A stretch of 64,000 nucleotides of DNA, taken from NCBI RefSeq assembly GCF_000746025.2, contig NZ_CP045798.1, positions 1,474,501-1,538,500 on the forward strand, written 5' to 3'. The stretch is from Thermanaerosceptrum fracticalcis (GTDB lineage Bacteria > Bacillota > Peptococcia > DRI-13). Position numbers and translations under genes: made by a program. Shown here one piece after another: positions 16,723 to 24,755 of the stretch. The notes under the pieces were generated by a model. That model did no database searches. It saw nothing but the letters and a program-made list of their open reading frames with translations, and was not told the DNA's origin. Positions within the stretch are counted from its first letter, which is position 1, and every line of letters starts with the position of its first letter.

Positions 16723-18642
16723 TTACACATACCCGTACATGACTTTTCCCGCGTCTCGCATGCTGTATCCACCCAGTGTTTCTACTTCTTGTTGAAAAAC
16801 GGGATCTTTGATCACCTGTAACAAAGTCTGTCCCAGGGAAGAATGATAAAAATCCCTGGTCATCAACAGGTCATAACGTTCTTCACCCACGGGAACGAAA
16901 TCCAGGTGATAGGCCCGGGCCGCAGAGAGAATACCCAATCCCACCTGAGCCGTTCCCGCAGCCACTGCGGCGGCTACATTCAAGTGGGAATACTCTTCAC
17001 GGTGGTAACCCAGTATTTCACTAGTGCTTATGCCTTCTTGCTGCAATAGATAATCGAAAAGCAGGCGGGTTCCCGCACCCTTCTGCCTGTTGATAAAGAG
17101 AGCCCTGGTCCTTACAATATCTCTAACATTCCGGATATCCAAGGGGTTACCCGGGGAAACCATCCACCCTTGCATCCTGTACACCAGGTTTACCAGGATA
17201 ACATTTTCTCCCCCTAAATACTTTTCTAAATAGGGAATATTGTACTCCCCTGTCTGGCTGTCGAAGAGGTGGACTCCGGCCAGATGAGCTTCACCTTTCT
17301 TGATTGCCATCATTCCCCCCATACTGCCTACATGGGAGGAAGATAAAAAGAGCCTGGGATCAATACGCCTTAAAGCGGTAGCTAAAAGATCAAGGGTTAA
17401 ATCATGGCTGCCTACAGCCACCAGGGTGTTTTTTAATTCCTGTTCCGGGCGCAGGAGCTCTATTTCCACTTCTTCTCCCTGCTCATAACCCAGGGATTCC
17501 GCCGGTATGGTAAGCAACCCATGGGCTTTCACCAGGGACATGGTTACTCCCGCCCCACGGTTCAGGGGATTGGCCACATAATTACCATTGATAAATCCCA
17601 CCGTCATGCGGACGAATTCTTCGCTGCCCATCTCGGAAACAATGCGGCGCCCCAGTTTGGCTTTGAGCCGGGGACGTTGGGGTTCAGCCAGGTGCAGGTA
17701 TTTATAAATGAGGGGTTTGACAAACCAGTCTAAAGCCAGATAAGCGGAAACGGGATACCCCGGTAAACCGATGACAGGCTTTCCTTCTATAATGCCAAGG
17801 ATAGTTGGCTTACCGGGACGCGTGGCAATGCCGTGCACCAGAACCTCTCCCATTGACTCAATGACATGGACGGTAAAATCTTCCCGGCCGGCGGAAGACC
17901 CCGCGTTAATGATAACCACATCGGAGTGGGGCAAAGCCTCCTCTACAGCCTGTTTTAAATTCCGGAGCTTATCTCTCACTATTTCATGGAGGTAAGGTTC
18001 GGCTCCCCACTGCCTGAGATAATTGGCTATGACGGTACCGTTAAACTCAATAATCTCTCCAACTTTGGCCCTGGTGCCCGGTGTTACCAGTTCATCCCCG
18101 GTAGGTATAATGGTCACCTTGGGTTTGGCTAAAACTTTTATTTGTTCTTTACCACCTGCCAGAATAGCCCCTAAATCGGGGGGAGTCAAATAATGAAAAG
18201 CAGGTACAATAATTTCTCCCGCCACCACATCCTCACCTACAGGGCGCACATGCTGCCAGGGAGCGGCGGGAGCCATGATTTCCACCTGGTTTTCTCCGAT
18301 AGGCTGGACATCCTCTATCTTGATGACGGCATCAAAACCTTCGGGTATGGGGTCTCCCGTATCCACCACCAGATAATTTTTCCCTTCGGTAAGGACAAGA
18401 GGATTCTGGTCATTAGCCCCATAAGTCTCCTGGGCCTTTACCGTAATCCCGTCCATGGCCGAGGCAGGATAAGAGGGCATGGAGCATTCAGCAAAAAGCG
18501 CCTCAGCTGTGACCCGGCCTAAGGCGGCAGTAACGGGTATCGTTTCTTTCTTAGGCGTAAAATCAACCTTTTCCAGGAGTATCTGTTTTGCCTGGCTCCG
18601 TAGTGTATTGTTTAAATAGATTTTCCGCACATCTTCCACCAC
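16723..18642 (-). CDS. MoeA-type molybdopterin molybdenumtransferase fused to PBP-like domain
   Basis: Protein of 639 residues. The first 400 or so form MoeA, which inserts Mo or W into adenylated molybdopterin: SAMDGITVK, TGDPIPEGFDAV, IIPTGDELV, NAGSSAGREDF and GLPGYPVSAYLALD. The rest (about 410-639, from LVAVGSHDLTLDLL) is a periplasmic-binding-protein-like domain with no signal peptide, so it must act in the cytoplasm. It could sense or hold the oxyanion. The start is uncertain: GTG at 18642 begins right at the stop of the upstream moeA and has a weak ribosome site; a GTG at 18630 has GGTGG nearby. Confidence 0.88.
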   Translation of the reverse strand: MVEDVRKIYLNNTLRSQAKQILLEKVDFTPKKETIPVTAALGRVTAEALFAECSMPSYPASAMDGITVKAQETYGANDQNPLVLTEGKNYLVVDTGDPIPEGFDAVIKIEDVQPIGENQVEIMAPAAPWQHVRPVGEDVVAGEIIVPAFHYLTPPDLGAILAGGKEQIKVLAKPKVTIIPTGDELVTPGTRAKVGEIIEFNGTVIANYLRQWGAEPYLHEIVRDKLRNLKQAVEEALPHSDVVIINAGSSAGREDFTVHVIESMGEVLVHGIATRPGKPTILGIIEGKPVIGLPGYPVSAYLALDWFVKPLIYKYLHLAEPQRPRLKAKLGRRIVSEMGSEEFVRMTVGFINGNYVANPLNRGAGVTMSLVKAHGLLTIPAESLGYEQGEEVEIELLRPEQELKNTLVAVGSHDLTLDLLATALRRIDPRLFLSSSHVGSMGGMMAIKKGEAHLAGVHLFDSQTGEYNIPYLEKYLGGENVILVNLVYRMQGWMVSPGNPLDIRNVRDIVRTRALFINRQKGAGTRLLFDYLLQQEGISTSEILGYHREEYSHLNVAAAVAAGTAQVGLGILSAARAYHLDFVPVGEERYDLLMTRDFYHSSLGQTLLQVIKDPVFQQEVETLGGYSMRDAGKVMYGYV

Positions 18643-19869
18643 CTATTCCCATAAAATGACGTCTACCTCGGAACCGGCCAGGACGCCCTCACTCTGAGCC
18701 GGGACAATCACAAGCCCCTGAGCATCGGCTAAAGTCCGTAAGAGCCCAGAACGGCCAAAAACGGGCGTGGCTTCTGTCACATTATCTTTTTTACTGAGTT
18801 TAACTCGCACAAAGTCCGTTCTTCCCGTACGTGAGGGTATATTTTTGCTTAAGCGCGCTTTCACCGTGGCTAAGAATTCCTGTTCCTCTCTGCCTAATAA
18901 CCTGTCAATAATGGCTGTACCGAACAAGGCAAAAATATTTAAAGCGGAAACGGGATGCCCAGGAAGACCCAGGACGGGTTTCTCCCGGCACTTGGCCAGA
19001 AGTGTCGGTTTTCCCGGCTGTATGGCTACCCCTTCCACCAAAAGACCCGGTTTGCCCAGTTCCTCCAGCACCTGGGCAGTAAAATCCCTGGTGCCCACGG
19101 AACTTCCTCCGGAAAGAACGAGAAAATCTACCTGCTCTAGTAATTCTTCCACCCCGGATTTAAAAATCTCATAGGAATCCTGCAGAATACCTCCGTAGAT
19201 AATTTCCGCACCTTTTTGCCGGGCCAGTTCACCTACAGCTAAAGCATTACTGTCCCGGACTTGCCCGGGCGGCAGTGAAGCCGTCGTATAGGGAACGATT
19301 TCATCACCCGTGGAGAGGATGCCTACCCTGGGTTTTACTGTCACCTGAAGGTCTGTGATGCCCAGGGATGCAAGTACCCCGATTTCCGGAGCACGCAGCA
19401 GGCGTCCCTTTTTCAAGATTACTTCCCCCCGGCTGATATCTTCTCCCCGCCTGATGATGTTTTCTCCCGGAGCCACTTGCCGGTAACAATTGACGATATC
19501 CCCCAAAACCTCCGTATCTTCCAGCATGACCACTGCATCTGCACCCTCAGGGATCATCCCCCCGGTGGGTACATAGATGCAGGCTCCCAGGGGGAGGTGA
19601 GGCGCTGCTTCACCCATCCGTACCTCACCTCCAAGGTTGAGCAAGGCCGGCATGGCTTCACCGGCGCCAAAACTGTCGCAAGCCCTCAGCGCATAGCCAT
19701 CTACTGTGGAACGGTCAAAACCGGGCACATCTTCCGGGGCAATCACATCGCTGCCCACGACACGCTGCCCTGCATGTTTAATCTCTACGGTTTCCCCACC
19801 TAAAGAGGAAAAATTTTCCCTGATAATTCTTAGTACATCTTCCGGTGAAGTAACTTGCAAAAGGCGCAC
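18643..19869 (-). CDS. moeA: molybdopterin molybdenumtransferase MoeA
   Basis: Second MoeA, 408 residues and normal length, without extra domain. Motifs: STVDGYALRA, PTGGMIPEGADAVVM, ILSTGDEIV, VLSGGSSVGTRDF and GLPGHPVSALN. Start GTG at 19869, six bases after GAGGTG. It is the first gene of the Mo/W operon after the riboswitch-like leader. Two MoeA paralogues side by side may serve tungsten and molybdenum separately, as suggested for other anaerobes; that is inference here. Confidence 0.93.
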   Translation of the reverse strand: MRLLQVTSPEDVLRIIRENFSSLGGETVEIKHAGQRVVGSDVIAPEDVPGFDRSTVDGYALRACDSFGAGEAMPALLNLGGEVRMGEAAPHLPLGACIYVPTGGMIPEGADAVVMLEDTEVLGDIVNCYRQVAPGENIIRRGEDISRGEVILKKGRLLRAPEIGVLASLGITDLQVTVKPRVGILSTGDEIVPYTTASLPPGQVRDSNALAVGELARQKGAEIIYGGILQDSYEIFKSGVEELLEQVDFLVLSGGSSVGTRDFTAQVLEELGKPGLLVEGVAIQPGKPTLLAKCREKPVLGLPGHPVSALNIFALFGTAIIDRLLGREEQEFLATVKARLSKNIPSRTGRTDFVRVKLSKKDNVTEATPVFGRSGLLRTLADAQGLVIVPAQSEGVLAGSEVDVILWE

Positions 19870-19893
19870 ATTATCACCTCAATAAAAATAATT

Positions 19894-20030
19894 GCCAGCA
19901 TTTTCCCTCCCTCGGAAAGATGCCGGCAGTGAAATCACTATGAAGCAAATCTCCTTTCCAAACACGGGAGGCAGCAGAATTTCTCCTGGTACCCATTGAC
20001 TCAAATACCATAGTTTCCCTTAGGTATTGT
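19894..20030 (-). ncRNA. candidate Moco/Tuco riboswitch leader of the moeA operon
   Basis: Minus-strand leader upstream of moeA. It contains AUACC/GGUAU enclosing the two halves of the classic 11-nt GAAA-tetraloop receptor (CCUAAG at 20024-20019 and UAUGG at 20012-20008), and a hairpin CAGGA-GAAA-UUCUG at 19988-19975 offering a GAAA loop. A CUCC/GGAG stem follows, then a strong hairpin (GCCGGCAU/AUGCUGGC, 19927-19920 with 19901-19894) before a U-rich stretch and the moeA ribosome site. The layout matches what I know of the Moco RNA motif, and the downstream genes are Mo/W genes. The assignment needs a covariance search. Confidence 0.68.
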
Positions 20031-20067
20031 GAGTTCGGAGTTATCTTTTATTCTCTTTGTGAAAAAT

Positions 20068-20805
20068 TTAGTGGCTGCAGATAGGACATTGAGGATTACG
20101 AGCTAAAGTAATGGTCTCAAACCTTGTTTCCAGGGCATCGAAAATTAGAAGTCTCCCTGCCAAAGGTGTGCCAATTCCCAGGATGAGTTTGATGGCTTCC
20201 TGGGCCTGCAGTACCCCAATCACTCCGGGCATTACACCCATAAGCCCTATAGGTCTCTTCTCCCGGAGATTTACGTCGGGATAAAGGCACTGGTAACAAG
20301 GTCCCTGGGGAGGACGAAAAGTGGTGATAAGCCCGGCAAAATCTTTAACGCCGCCTTCAATCCAGGGTTTTTCCAGGGCGAAACAGACCTCATTGATTAC
20401 CCGGCGAGTTTCTAAATTGTCAACAGCGGCAATGACAAGATCATACTGGGGAATGATTTCCCGGGCAGTATGGGGATCAAAAAGCATTTGATAGGTGTTT
20501 ATTTTAAGCTGGGAGTTAAAGGCCTCTAGTTTCTCTCGGGCCGAAATAACCTTAGGCCTGGATAAGTCTTTTTCCCAGTGAATAATCTGGCGATTAAGGT
20601 TAGTTATCTCTACGGTATCACTGTCTACCAATCCCAGGGTCCCTACTCCTGCCGCCGCCAGATAATATAAAACTGGGGAGCCCAATCCGCCTGTTCCTAC
20701 GACCAGGACCTTGGCCGACAACAGTTTTCTTTGACCATCTTCGCCTACCTGGGGAAGAATCAACTGCCGCTCGTAACGCAAAAATTCTTTTGGATACTCA
20801 GTCAT
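20068..20805 (-). CDS. MoeB/ThiF/HesA-family adenylyltransferase
   Basis: E1-like enzyme of 245 residues that adenylates the C-terminal Gly of a MoaD or ThiS sulfur carrier. ATP site VVGTGGLGSPVLYYLAAAGVG near residue 34, NLNRQ, AAVDNLETR and zinc cysteines CYQC and CPIC near residues 168 and 241. Ribosome site GGGGGA before the ATG at 20805. Lying directly upstream of the Mo/W operon, a MoeB role is likely, but no moaD or moaE gene is in the window. Confidence 0.87.
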   Translation of the reverse strand: MTEYPKEFLRYERQLILPQVGEDGQRKLLSAKVLVVGTGGLGSPVLYYLAAAGVGTLGLVDSDTVEITNLNRQIIHWEKDLSRPKVISAREKLEAFNSQLKINTYQMLFDPHTAREIIPQYDLVIAAVDNLETRRVINEVCFALEKPWIEGGVKDFAGLITTFRPPQGPCYQCLYPDVNLREKRPIGLMGVMPGVIGVLQAQEAIKLILGIGTPLAGRLLIFDALETRFETITLARNPQCPICSH

Positions 20806-20828
20806 GCTTATTCCCCCAAACTAGCTTT

Positions 20829-20975
20829 TTAAAGGTATTCCACGTCCATAAGAAAAATCCTGCTAATCCTATCCCAGTTGTAACGTTTTAACAGGTATAA
20901 GAGGGGCAGCCCCAAAAAGTAACAGGCCAAGAGCTATCCGATACCCACATATAACATACATCTTGTTTGGGTCAT
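20829..20975 (-). pseudogene. small membrane-protein frame interrupted by one amber codon
   Basis: Frame of 48 codons beginning MTQTRCMLYVGIG after a GGTGA-type ribosome site, with TAG at codon 14, then LLACYFLGLPLLYLLKRYNW, a plausible membrane helix with a basic flank, ending in TAA. Both halves read as one short membrane protein. I treat it as a pseudogene; suppression of the amber codon cannot be excluded but nothing here supports it. Confidence 0.35.
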
Positions 20976-21010
20976 CGGTTCACCTAATCATCTCAATCAC
21001 TGACAGTTGA

Positions 21011-21445
21011 CTATTCTTCTTTTAATATTTTTTCAAACTTCAAAGAGACTTCGCTATAACCTAATTTTCGATAAAATTCGTGGGCCCTGACCCTTCTTTT
21101 GTTACTATTGAGCTGGATACTAAGACAATTTCTTATTAGGGCAATTTCCTCCACCTTGGCCATAAGCATTTTTCCAATACCCAGCGAGCGCAAGCCTTCT
21201 TTTACCACCATGCTGCCGATGTAAGCCACTGGCCTGGCTTTATGCAGATAATATTTTATGTTAAAGCTGACCAGCCCCACTATTTCCCCCTGGTATATGG
21301 CCAGATACACATAATAATCGGGATTTTCTATCATGTACCGGAGAACATCTCTTTCTTCTTCCCTGGTCATGGTATATCCCAGTTCGCCAACCAGTATAAT
21401 GATTGCCTCAATATCGCCTAACTCTGCTTCTCTTATCTCCACCAT
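21011..21445 (-). CDS. GNAT-family N-acetyltransferase
   Basis: Acetyltransferase of 144 residues; substrate unknown. The acetyl-CoA loop LRSLGIGKMLMAKVEEIA near residue 87 and the terminal HEFYRKLGYSE are family signatures. Ribosome site AAGGAC upstream of the ATG. Neighbouring genes give no hint of the target. Confidence 0.85.
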   Translation of the reverse strand: MVEIREAELGDIEAIIILVGELGYTMTREEERDVLRYMIENPDYYVYLAIYQGEIVGLVSFNIKYYLHKARPVAYIGSMVVKEGLRSLGIGKMLMAKVEEIALIRNCLSIQLNSNKRRVRAHEFYRKLGYSEVSLKFEKILKEE

Positions 21446-21571
21446 TCTCTACACCGTCCTTAATTGAAACAAAAGTACATAATAGACTCCTGCTATAAAG
21501 AAACAGAAGGATATTTCCTTCTGTTTAGATAACACAAGTATAATATTACCACTTTACGACCATTTCTCCAA

Positions 21572-21814
21572 CTAGTTATGAGCGGAGTTGGTTACGGTCA
21601 CCACCATACTTACTTCTCCCTCTTTATCCGCTGTGTTAAACATGGTCATCAGACTGCGCCATACAGCACCTTCCTCACCATGCAGGTGGGTAGACATAGA
21701 GCCAACCTCATATTCTACTCCGCTGGTTTTAATAGCTTCCAGGGAATCATTAATAATCTCCGAGGCCTTATTGGTTTTTTGCGGGTATAAGGATACTTCG
21801 GCACATATTTTCAT
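21572..21814 (-). CDS. MTH1187/YkoF-like thiamine-binding family protein
   Basis: Protein of 80 residues resembling the MTH1187/YkoF-like superfamily, small ferredoxin-like folds, some of which bind thiamine or hydroxymethylpyrimidine. Recognisable elements: ICAEVSLYPQ, then STHLHGEEGAVWRSLMTMF and a final VVTVTN strand. AGGAGG lies seven bases before the ATG. No thiamine transporter genes are adjacent, so the ligand is open. Confidence 0.75.
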   Translation of the reverse strand: MKICAEVSLYPQKTNKASEIINDSLEAIKTSGVEYEVGSMSTHLHGEEGAVWRSLMTMFNTADKEGEVSMVVTVTNSAHN

Positions 21815-21899
21815 GTTTTTACCTCCTCGTATGCTTTTACATCAGTATTGTTTGGTAATTCCCTTTTTTTCTATACATCATAAGTAAGGCAAAAAAGAA

Positions 21900-21970
21900 A
21901 AATCCCGGGGGGAGAATTTCTCTGCATCCGGTGGAAGGACTAACCAGACTCTTTTATCCCGGGATTTTTT
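21900..21970. other. long-loop hairpin with T-tracts on both sides between divergent genes
   Basis: Ten-base stem AAATCCCGGG (21900-21909) with CCCGGGATTT (21958-21967) and a 48-base loop. T-rich tracts follow on both strands. It lies between the divergently read 21572-21814 gene and the small gene at 22092, an unusual place for a terminator, so it may be an attenuator or leader. No known motif seen in the loop. Confidence 0.4.
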
Positions 21971-22091
21971 TGGACACTATTTAACTTTAACTCAATTTAC
22001 CTTAAATATGCATTTAGTTATCCCGGCATAGAAAAAAACTCCTCATAATCACCCGGGAAGAAGAAATAATAATGCTAGGGAGGTGAAATTA

Positions 22092-22256
22092 ATGCAAAAG
22101 AACACTACGGGCTGGATTGTTACAGGAGTAGGTGCTGCTGTAACCGGAGTCGGGGCTTTAGTTGGGGGAAGTCTGGGTGCAGGCATAGCAGGTTTCGGCC
22201 TGGCCCATGTTGTGCTCGGAGTTTTAGACAATTTTAGACCCACGGTTCGCCGCTAG
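22092..22256 (+). CDS. small Gly-rich hydrophobic protein, 54 aa, unknown
   Basis: MQKNTTGWIVTGVGAAVTGV start, then a Gly/Ala/Val-rich stretch long enough for one or two membrane helices, and a basic end (NFRPTVRR). GGGAGGTG lies upstream of the ATG at 22092 and a strong terminator follows the stop by about 40 bases, so it is likely a real short gene. Glycine-zipper-like spacing suggests membrane packing. No named family recognised. Confidence 0.65.
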   Translation: MQKNTTGWIVTGVGAAVTGVGALVGGSLGAGIAGFGLAHVVLGVLDNFRPTVRR

Positions 22257-22293
22257 TTTGTGGATTTTGCATTAATATCTTCCTTTGTTAAAA

Positions 22294-22325
22294 GCCGTCC
22301 CCCGGGGACGGCCTTCACTTTTTTA
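22294..22325 (+). terminator. terminator after the 54-aa gene
   Basis: GCCGTCCC/GGGACGGC stem followed by CTTCACTTTTTT; it also faces the convergent MBL-fold gene. Confidence 0.75.
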
Positions 22326-22328
22326 TGT

Positions 22329-23174
22329 TTATGAACATAATAATTCGCTAAAACTAATTTTCATACCCACTTTGCCCTCTTTAAACTTGGGATCAAAAAC
22401 CTGGTACAATCGAGACATAGCGTGAAACCCTGTGCAGTGTAGTGGTATGACATATTCTATACCACTTTCCCGGATAATATTTATATTATTCTCAATCACA
22501 GCGGGTTTGGCCTCCGCAAGGTGCATACCTCCCAGGACAGCAAAAATCCTCTGTCCACCCGCCAGTCTTTGGGCATAGGCCAGGGTATTGGCTAGCCCTG
22601 CGTGTGTACAGCCTAAAATCAAAACCGGGCCCTGTTTTGTCAAGACTAAAATAAACTGGTCATCGGCGAGGGAGTCCTTAAGCCATTCCTCCTTACCGGG
22701 AACCAGGAAATTAGGATATTCCACAGGGGAAAGGCGCGGTATCTCTCCAGACAAGATCACCCCTGGATAGAGTTCAGTGGGACCTCGGGAAAAGGTAAAA
22801 CTGGCCCCCTGTTCTTCCAATTCTTTTTGGGAAAAAGGCAGGCCACAATCACGCATCACTTCTTTTTCGCGAACATAGCGTGTGATAAAAACATCGGGGT
22901 GGGCGTAAACAACAGGATGACAGCCCCCTTTAAGCAGGGAAAGTAATCCTCCCGTATGGTCGTAATGACCATGGCTCAGGGCGACTTTTTTTATTTGAGC
23001 CAGATCAATGTTAAGTTTCGCTGCATTATGATTCAGTACCAACCCTTGTCCGGTATCAAAGAGAAGCTGTTCCCCATCACATTCCACCAGTAAAGATAAG
23101 CCGTGCTCAGCTAGAAGACCTTTCCCCCCCGCCTTATTATCGGCAAGAATTTGCACTATAAGGTTGTCTACCAT
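22329..23174 (-). CDS. MBL-fold metallo-hydrolase, RFA-P-synthase-like subgroup
   Basis: Metallo-beta-lactamase fold of 281 residues. The metal motif HxHxDH is in LSHGHYDHTGGL near residue 73; further His residues are in GCTHAGLANTL and PLHCTGFHA. The arrangement resembles proteins annotated as 7,8-dihydropterin-6-yl-methyl-4-(beta-D-ribofuranosyl)aminobenzene 5'-phosphate synthase, which in Clostridia are mostly of unknown function. The ATG at 23174 is five bases after GGAGGG; the ATG at 23192 would include that ribosome site inside the gene. Confidence 0.8.
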   Translation of the reverse strand: MVDNLIVQILADNKAGGKGLLAEHGLSLLVECDGEQLLFDTGQGLVLNHNAAKLNIDLAQIKKVALSHGHYDHTGGLLSLLKGGCHPVVYAHPDVFITRYVREKEVMRDCGLPFSQKELEEQGASFTFSRGPTELYPGVILSGEIPRLSPVEYPNFLVPGKEEWLKDSLADDQFILVLTKQGPVLILGCTHAGLANTLAYAQRLAGGQRIFAVLGGMHLAEAKPAVIENNINIIRESGIEYVIPLHCTGFHAMSRLYQVFDPKFKEGKVGMKISFSELLCS

Positions 23175-23214
23175 TTTCTCCCTCCATTCCATAAATCATT
23201 ATTACAGGAAATAA

Positions 23215-23649
23215 TTAACCCCAGCGATGTTCTAATACCACCCCATCAATTAGAGAATGCTGCCGGTGGTAAACTGTAATCATTTCCTTAATGGGATAAA
23301 AAAGAGGCTGGGGCAGCTGGTCTAAGGAGAACCATGCCCATTCTGTAATTTCCAGGGGTGATTTCACTTGAGGTTCACCAGAAATGCCATGGGCCAGAAG
23401 GCTAAAGGTTAAATAGTGTGATGTGGGTAAAATAACATTATGTACTGATAAAACACGAATCTCCCGGGCAGTAAGACCGCTTTCTTCCTCTAGCTCCCGC
23501 AAGCCGCATTCCCGTATGGCTTCTCCATACTCCAGCCTCCCCATGGGGACGCACCAGTACCCTCCTCCTACCAAATCAGGATGCCTTTTCCCCAAGAGGA
23601 CTTTCCCCTTTTCAATAACAAGCACGCCAACAGCTACCCCAGGTTTCAT
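23215..23649 (-). CDS. NUDIX hydrolase
   Basis: Pyrophosphohydrolase of 144 residues acting on a nucleoside diphosphate derivative; substrate unknown. The full Nudix box G-x5-E-x7-REUxEExGU is present as GRLEYGEAIRECGLRELEEE followed by SGL. Ribosome site GGAGGA before the ATG. It precedes the MBL-fold gene by 40 bases on the same strand. Confidence 0.9.
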   Translation of the reverse strand: MKPGVAVGVLVIEKGKVLLGKRHPDLVGGGYWCVPMGRLEYGEAIRECGLRELEEESGLTAREIRVLSVHNVILPTSHYLTFSLLAHGISGEPQVKSPLEITEWAWFSLDQLPQPLFYPIKEMITVYHRQHSLIDGVVLEHRWG

Positions 23650-23742
23650 TTTTCCTCCAAAAACATGTGTTATTACTATAAAATTTGATTACCTTTAGTT
23701 CATTATAACACCTCTTTACTCTTTTTCCGGTAATTTAATCGC

Positions 23743-23780
23743 AAAAAAGGAGTAAGTCCTCCGGGAACCTACTCCTTTTT
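23743..23780 (-). terminator. terminator after ferredoxin-domain gene
   Basis: AAGGAGTA/TACTCCTT stem, with AAAAAA on the plus-strand left side forming a T-tract for the minus-strand gene. Confidence 0.65.
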
Positions 23781-23783
23781 CCT

Positions 23784-24545
23784 TTATACCATTAATTCAG
23801 TTTCGAGAATCTCCCCGCGTACCCCAATTTTTACACGCTGTACAGGGATCTTTTTATCGGAACGCTTTACTGCCTCCTGTACCAGGCGCACCATGCCATA
23901 ACAGCAGGGCACTTCCATATGGGTAACAGTAATACTCTTTAGGTTATTGTGCTTAATGATAGCCGTCAGTTTTTCCAAATAATGTTCTACATTATCCAGT
24001 TTCGGACAGCCCATGGCTACTGTTTTGCCTTTGAGGAATTTACGGTGAAAATCGGCATAAACCAGGGGTACGCAGTCAGCAGCCAGCAGTAAGTCGGCTC
24101 CTTCAAAAAACGGTGCTGTAACAGGGAGTAAATTTAACTGTACAGGCCACTGTCTCAAAGCACTGGGCAGCTCTCCCTGATACGTGCCGGCCTTTTCCTC
24201 TTCATTACGGAAAGACATCAGCCTGGAGCCTGGGCAGCCACCGGCGGGCGGTGCTACCGGTTTAGGGGTTTCATGATGTTCGTGTTTATGGGGTTCCCGT
24301 CCAATACTCTTCTTGTGTTTTTCTACAGCCGCTTCATCGAATTCCTCCGCTTCCCTTTCTTCAATGGTGATGGCATTCATGGGACAAGGCCCTAAACAGG
24401 CTCCCAGCCCGTCACACAGGTTTTCCGCCAGCAGGCGGGCTTTCCCGTCAATGATTTGAATAGCACCCTCTGCACAGGCCGGTACACAAATACCGCAGCC
24501 GTTGCACTTTTCCTCGTCAATTTTCACAATTTTACGTACAGCCAT
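23784..24545 (-). CDS. 2x[4Fe-4S] ferredoxin-domain protein of unknown role
   Basis: Cytoplasmic protein of 253 residues. The N-terminal 60 residues are a bacterial-type ferredoxin with CNGCGICVPAC and CDGLGACLGPCP. Then a His-rich linker (HKHEHHE near residue 90), and a C-terminal domain with extra cysteines (GGCPGS, AADCVP, MGCPKL, PCCYGM) that might hold another cluster. Such proteins are often found in anaerobes next to redox-stress genes. An FNR-like palindrome nearly identical to the one before hcp lies 74 bases upstream. AGGAGGT precedes the ATG. Confidence 0.82.
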   Translation of the reverse strand: MAVRKIVKIDEEKCNGCGICVPACAEGAIQIIDGKARLLAENLCDGLGACLGPCPMNAITIEEREAEEFDEAAVEKHKKSIGREPHKHEHHETPKPVAPPAGGCPGSRLMSFRNEEEKAGTYQGELPSALRQWPVQLNLLPVTAPFFEGADLLLAADCVPLVYADFHRKFLKGKTVAMGCPKLDNVEHYLEKLTAIIKHNNLKSITVTHMEVPCCYGMVRLVQEAVKRSDKKIPVQRVKIGVRGEILETELMV

Positions 24546-24618
24546 CTATATTACCTCCTTAACAATTAACTAGTGTTTTTTGTACTTTCATTATGGCAGA
24601 AAGGTAAAAATCAGTCTG

Positions 24619-24630
24619 TGATTTAAATCA
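24619..24630. promoter_or_regulatory. FNR/CRP-family-like operator upstream of ferredoxin-domain gene
   Basis: Palindrome TGAT-TTAA-ATCA, 74 bases before the start codon of the minus-strand ferredoxin gene and 126 bases before the divergent diguanylate cyclase start. Matches the hcp-upstream palindrome in 11 of 12 positions. Confidence 0.5.
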
Positions 24631-24755
24631 TCCTAAACCTTGATTTGTTTGTACTTACTTCATGCGATTTTCCAGAAATTTAAGGGATTTACAGAGGGTA
24701 AAAGCCTTCTTATAGAGAATAAAGTAAAAAAAGGGGGAGAAGAGGAGGATAAAAA

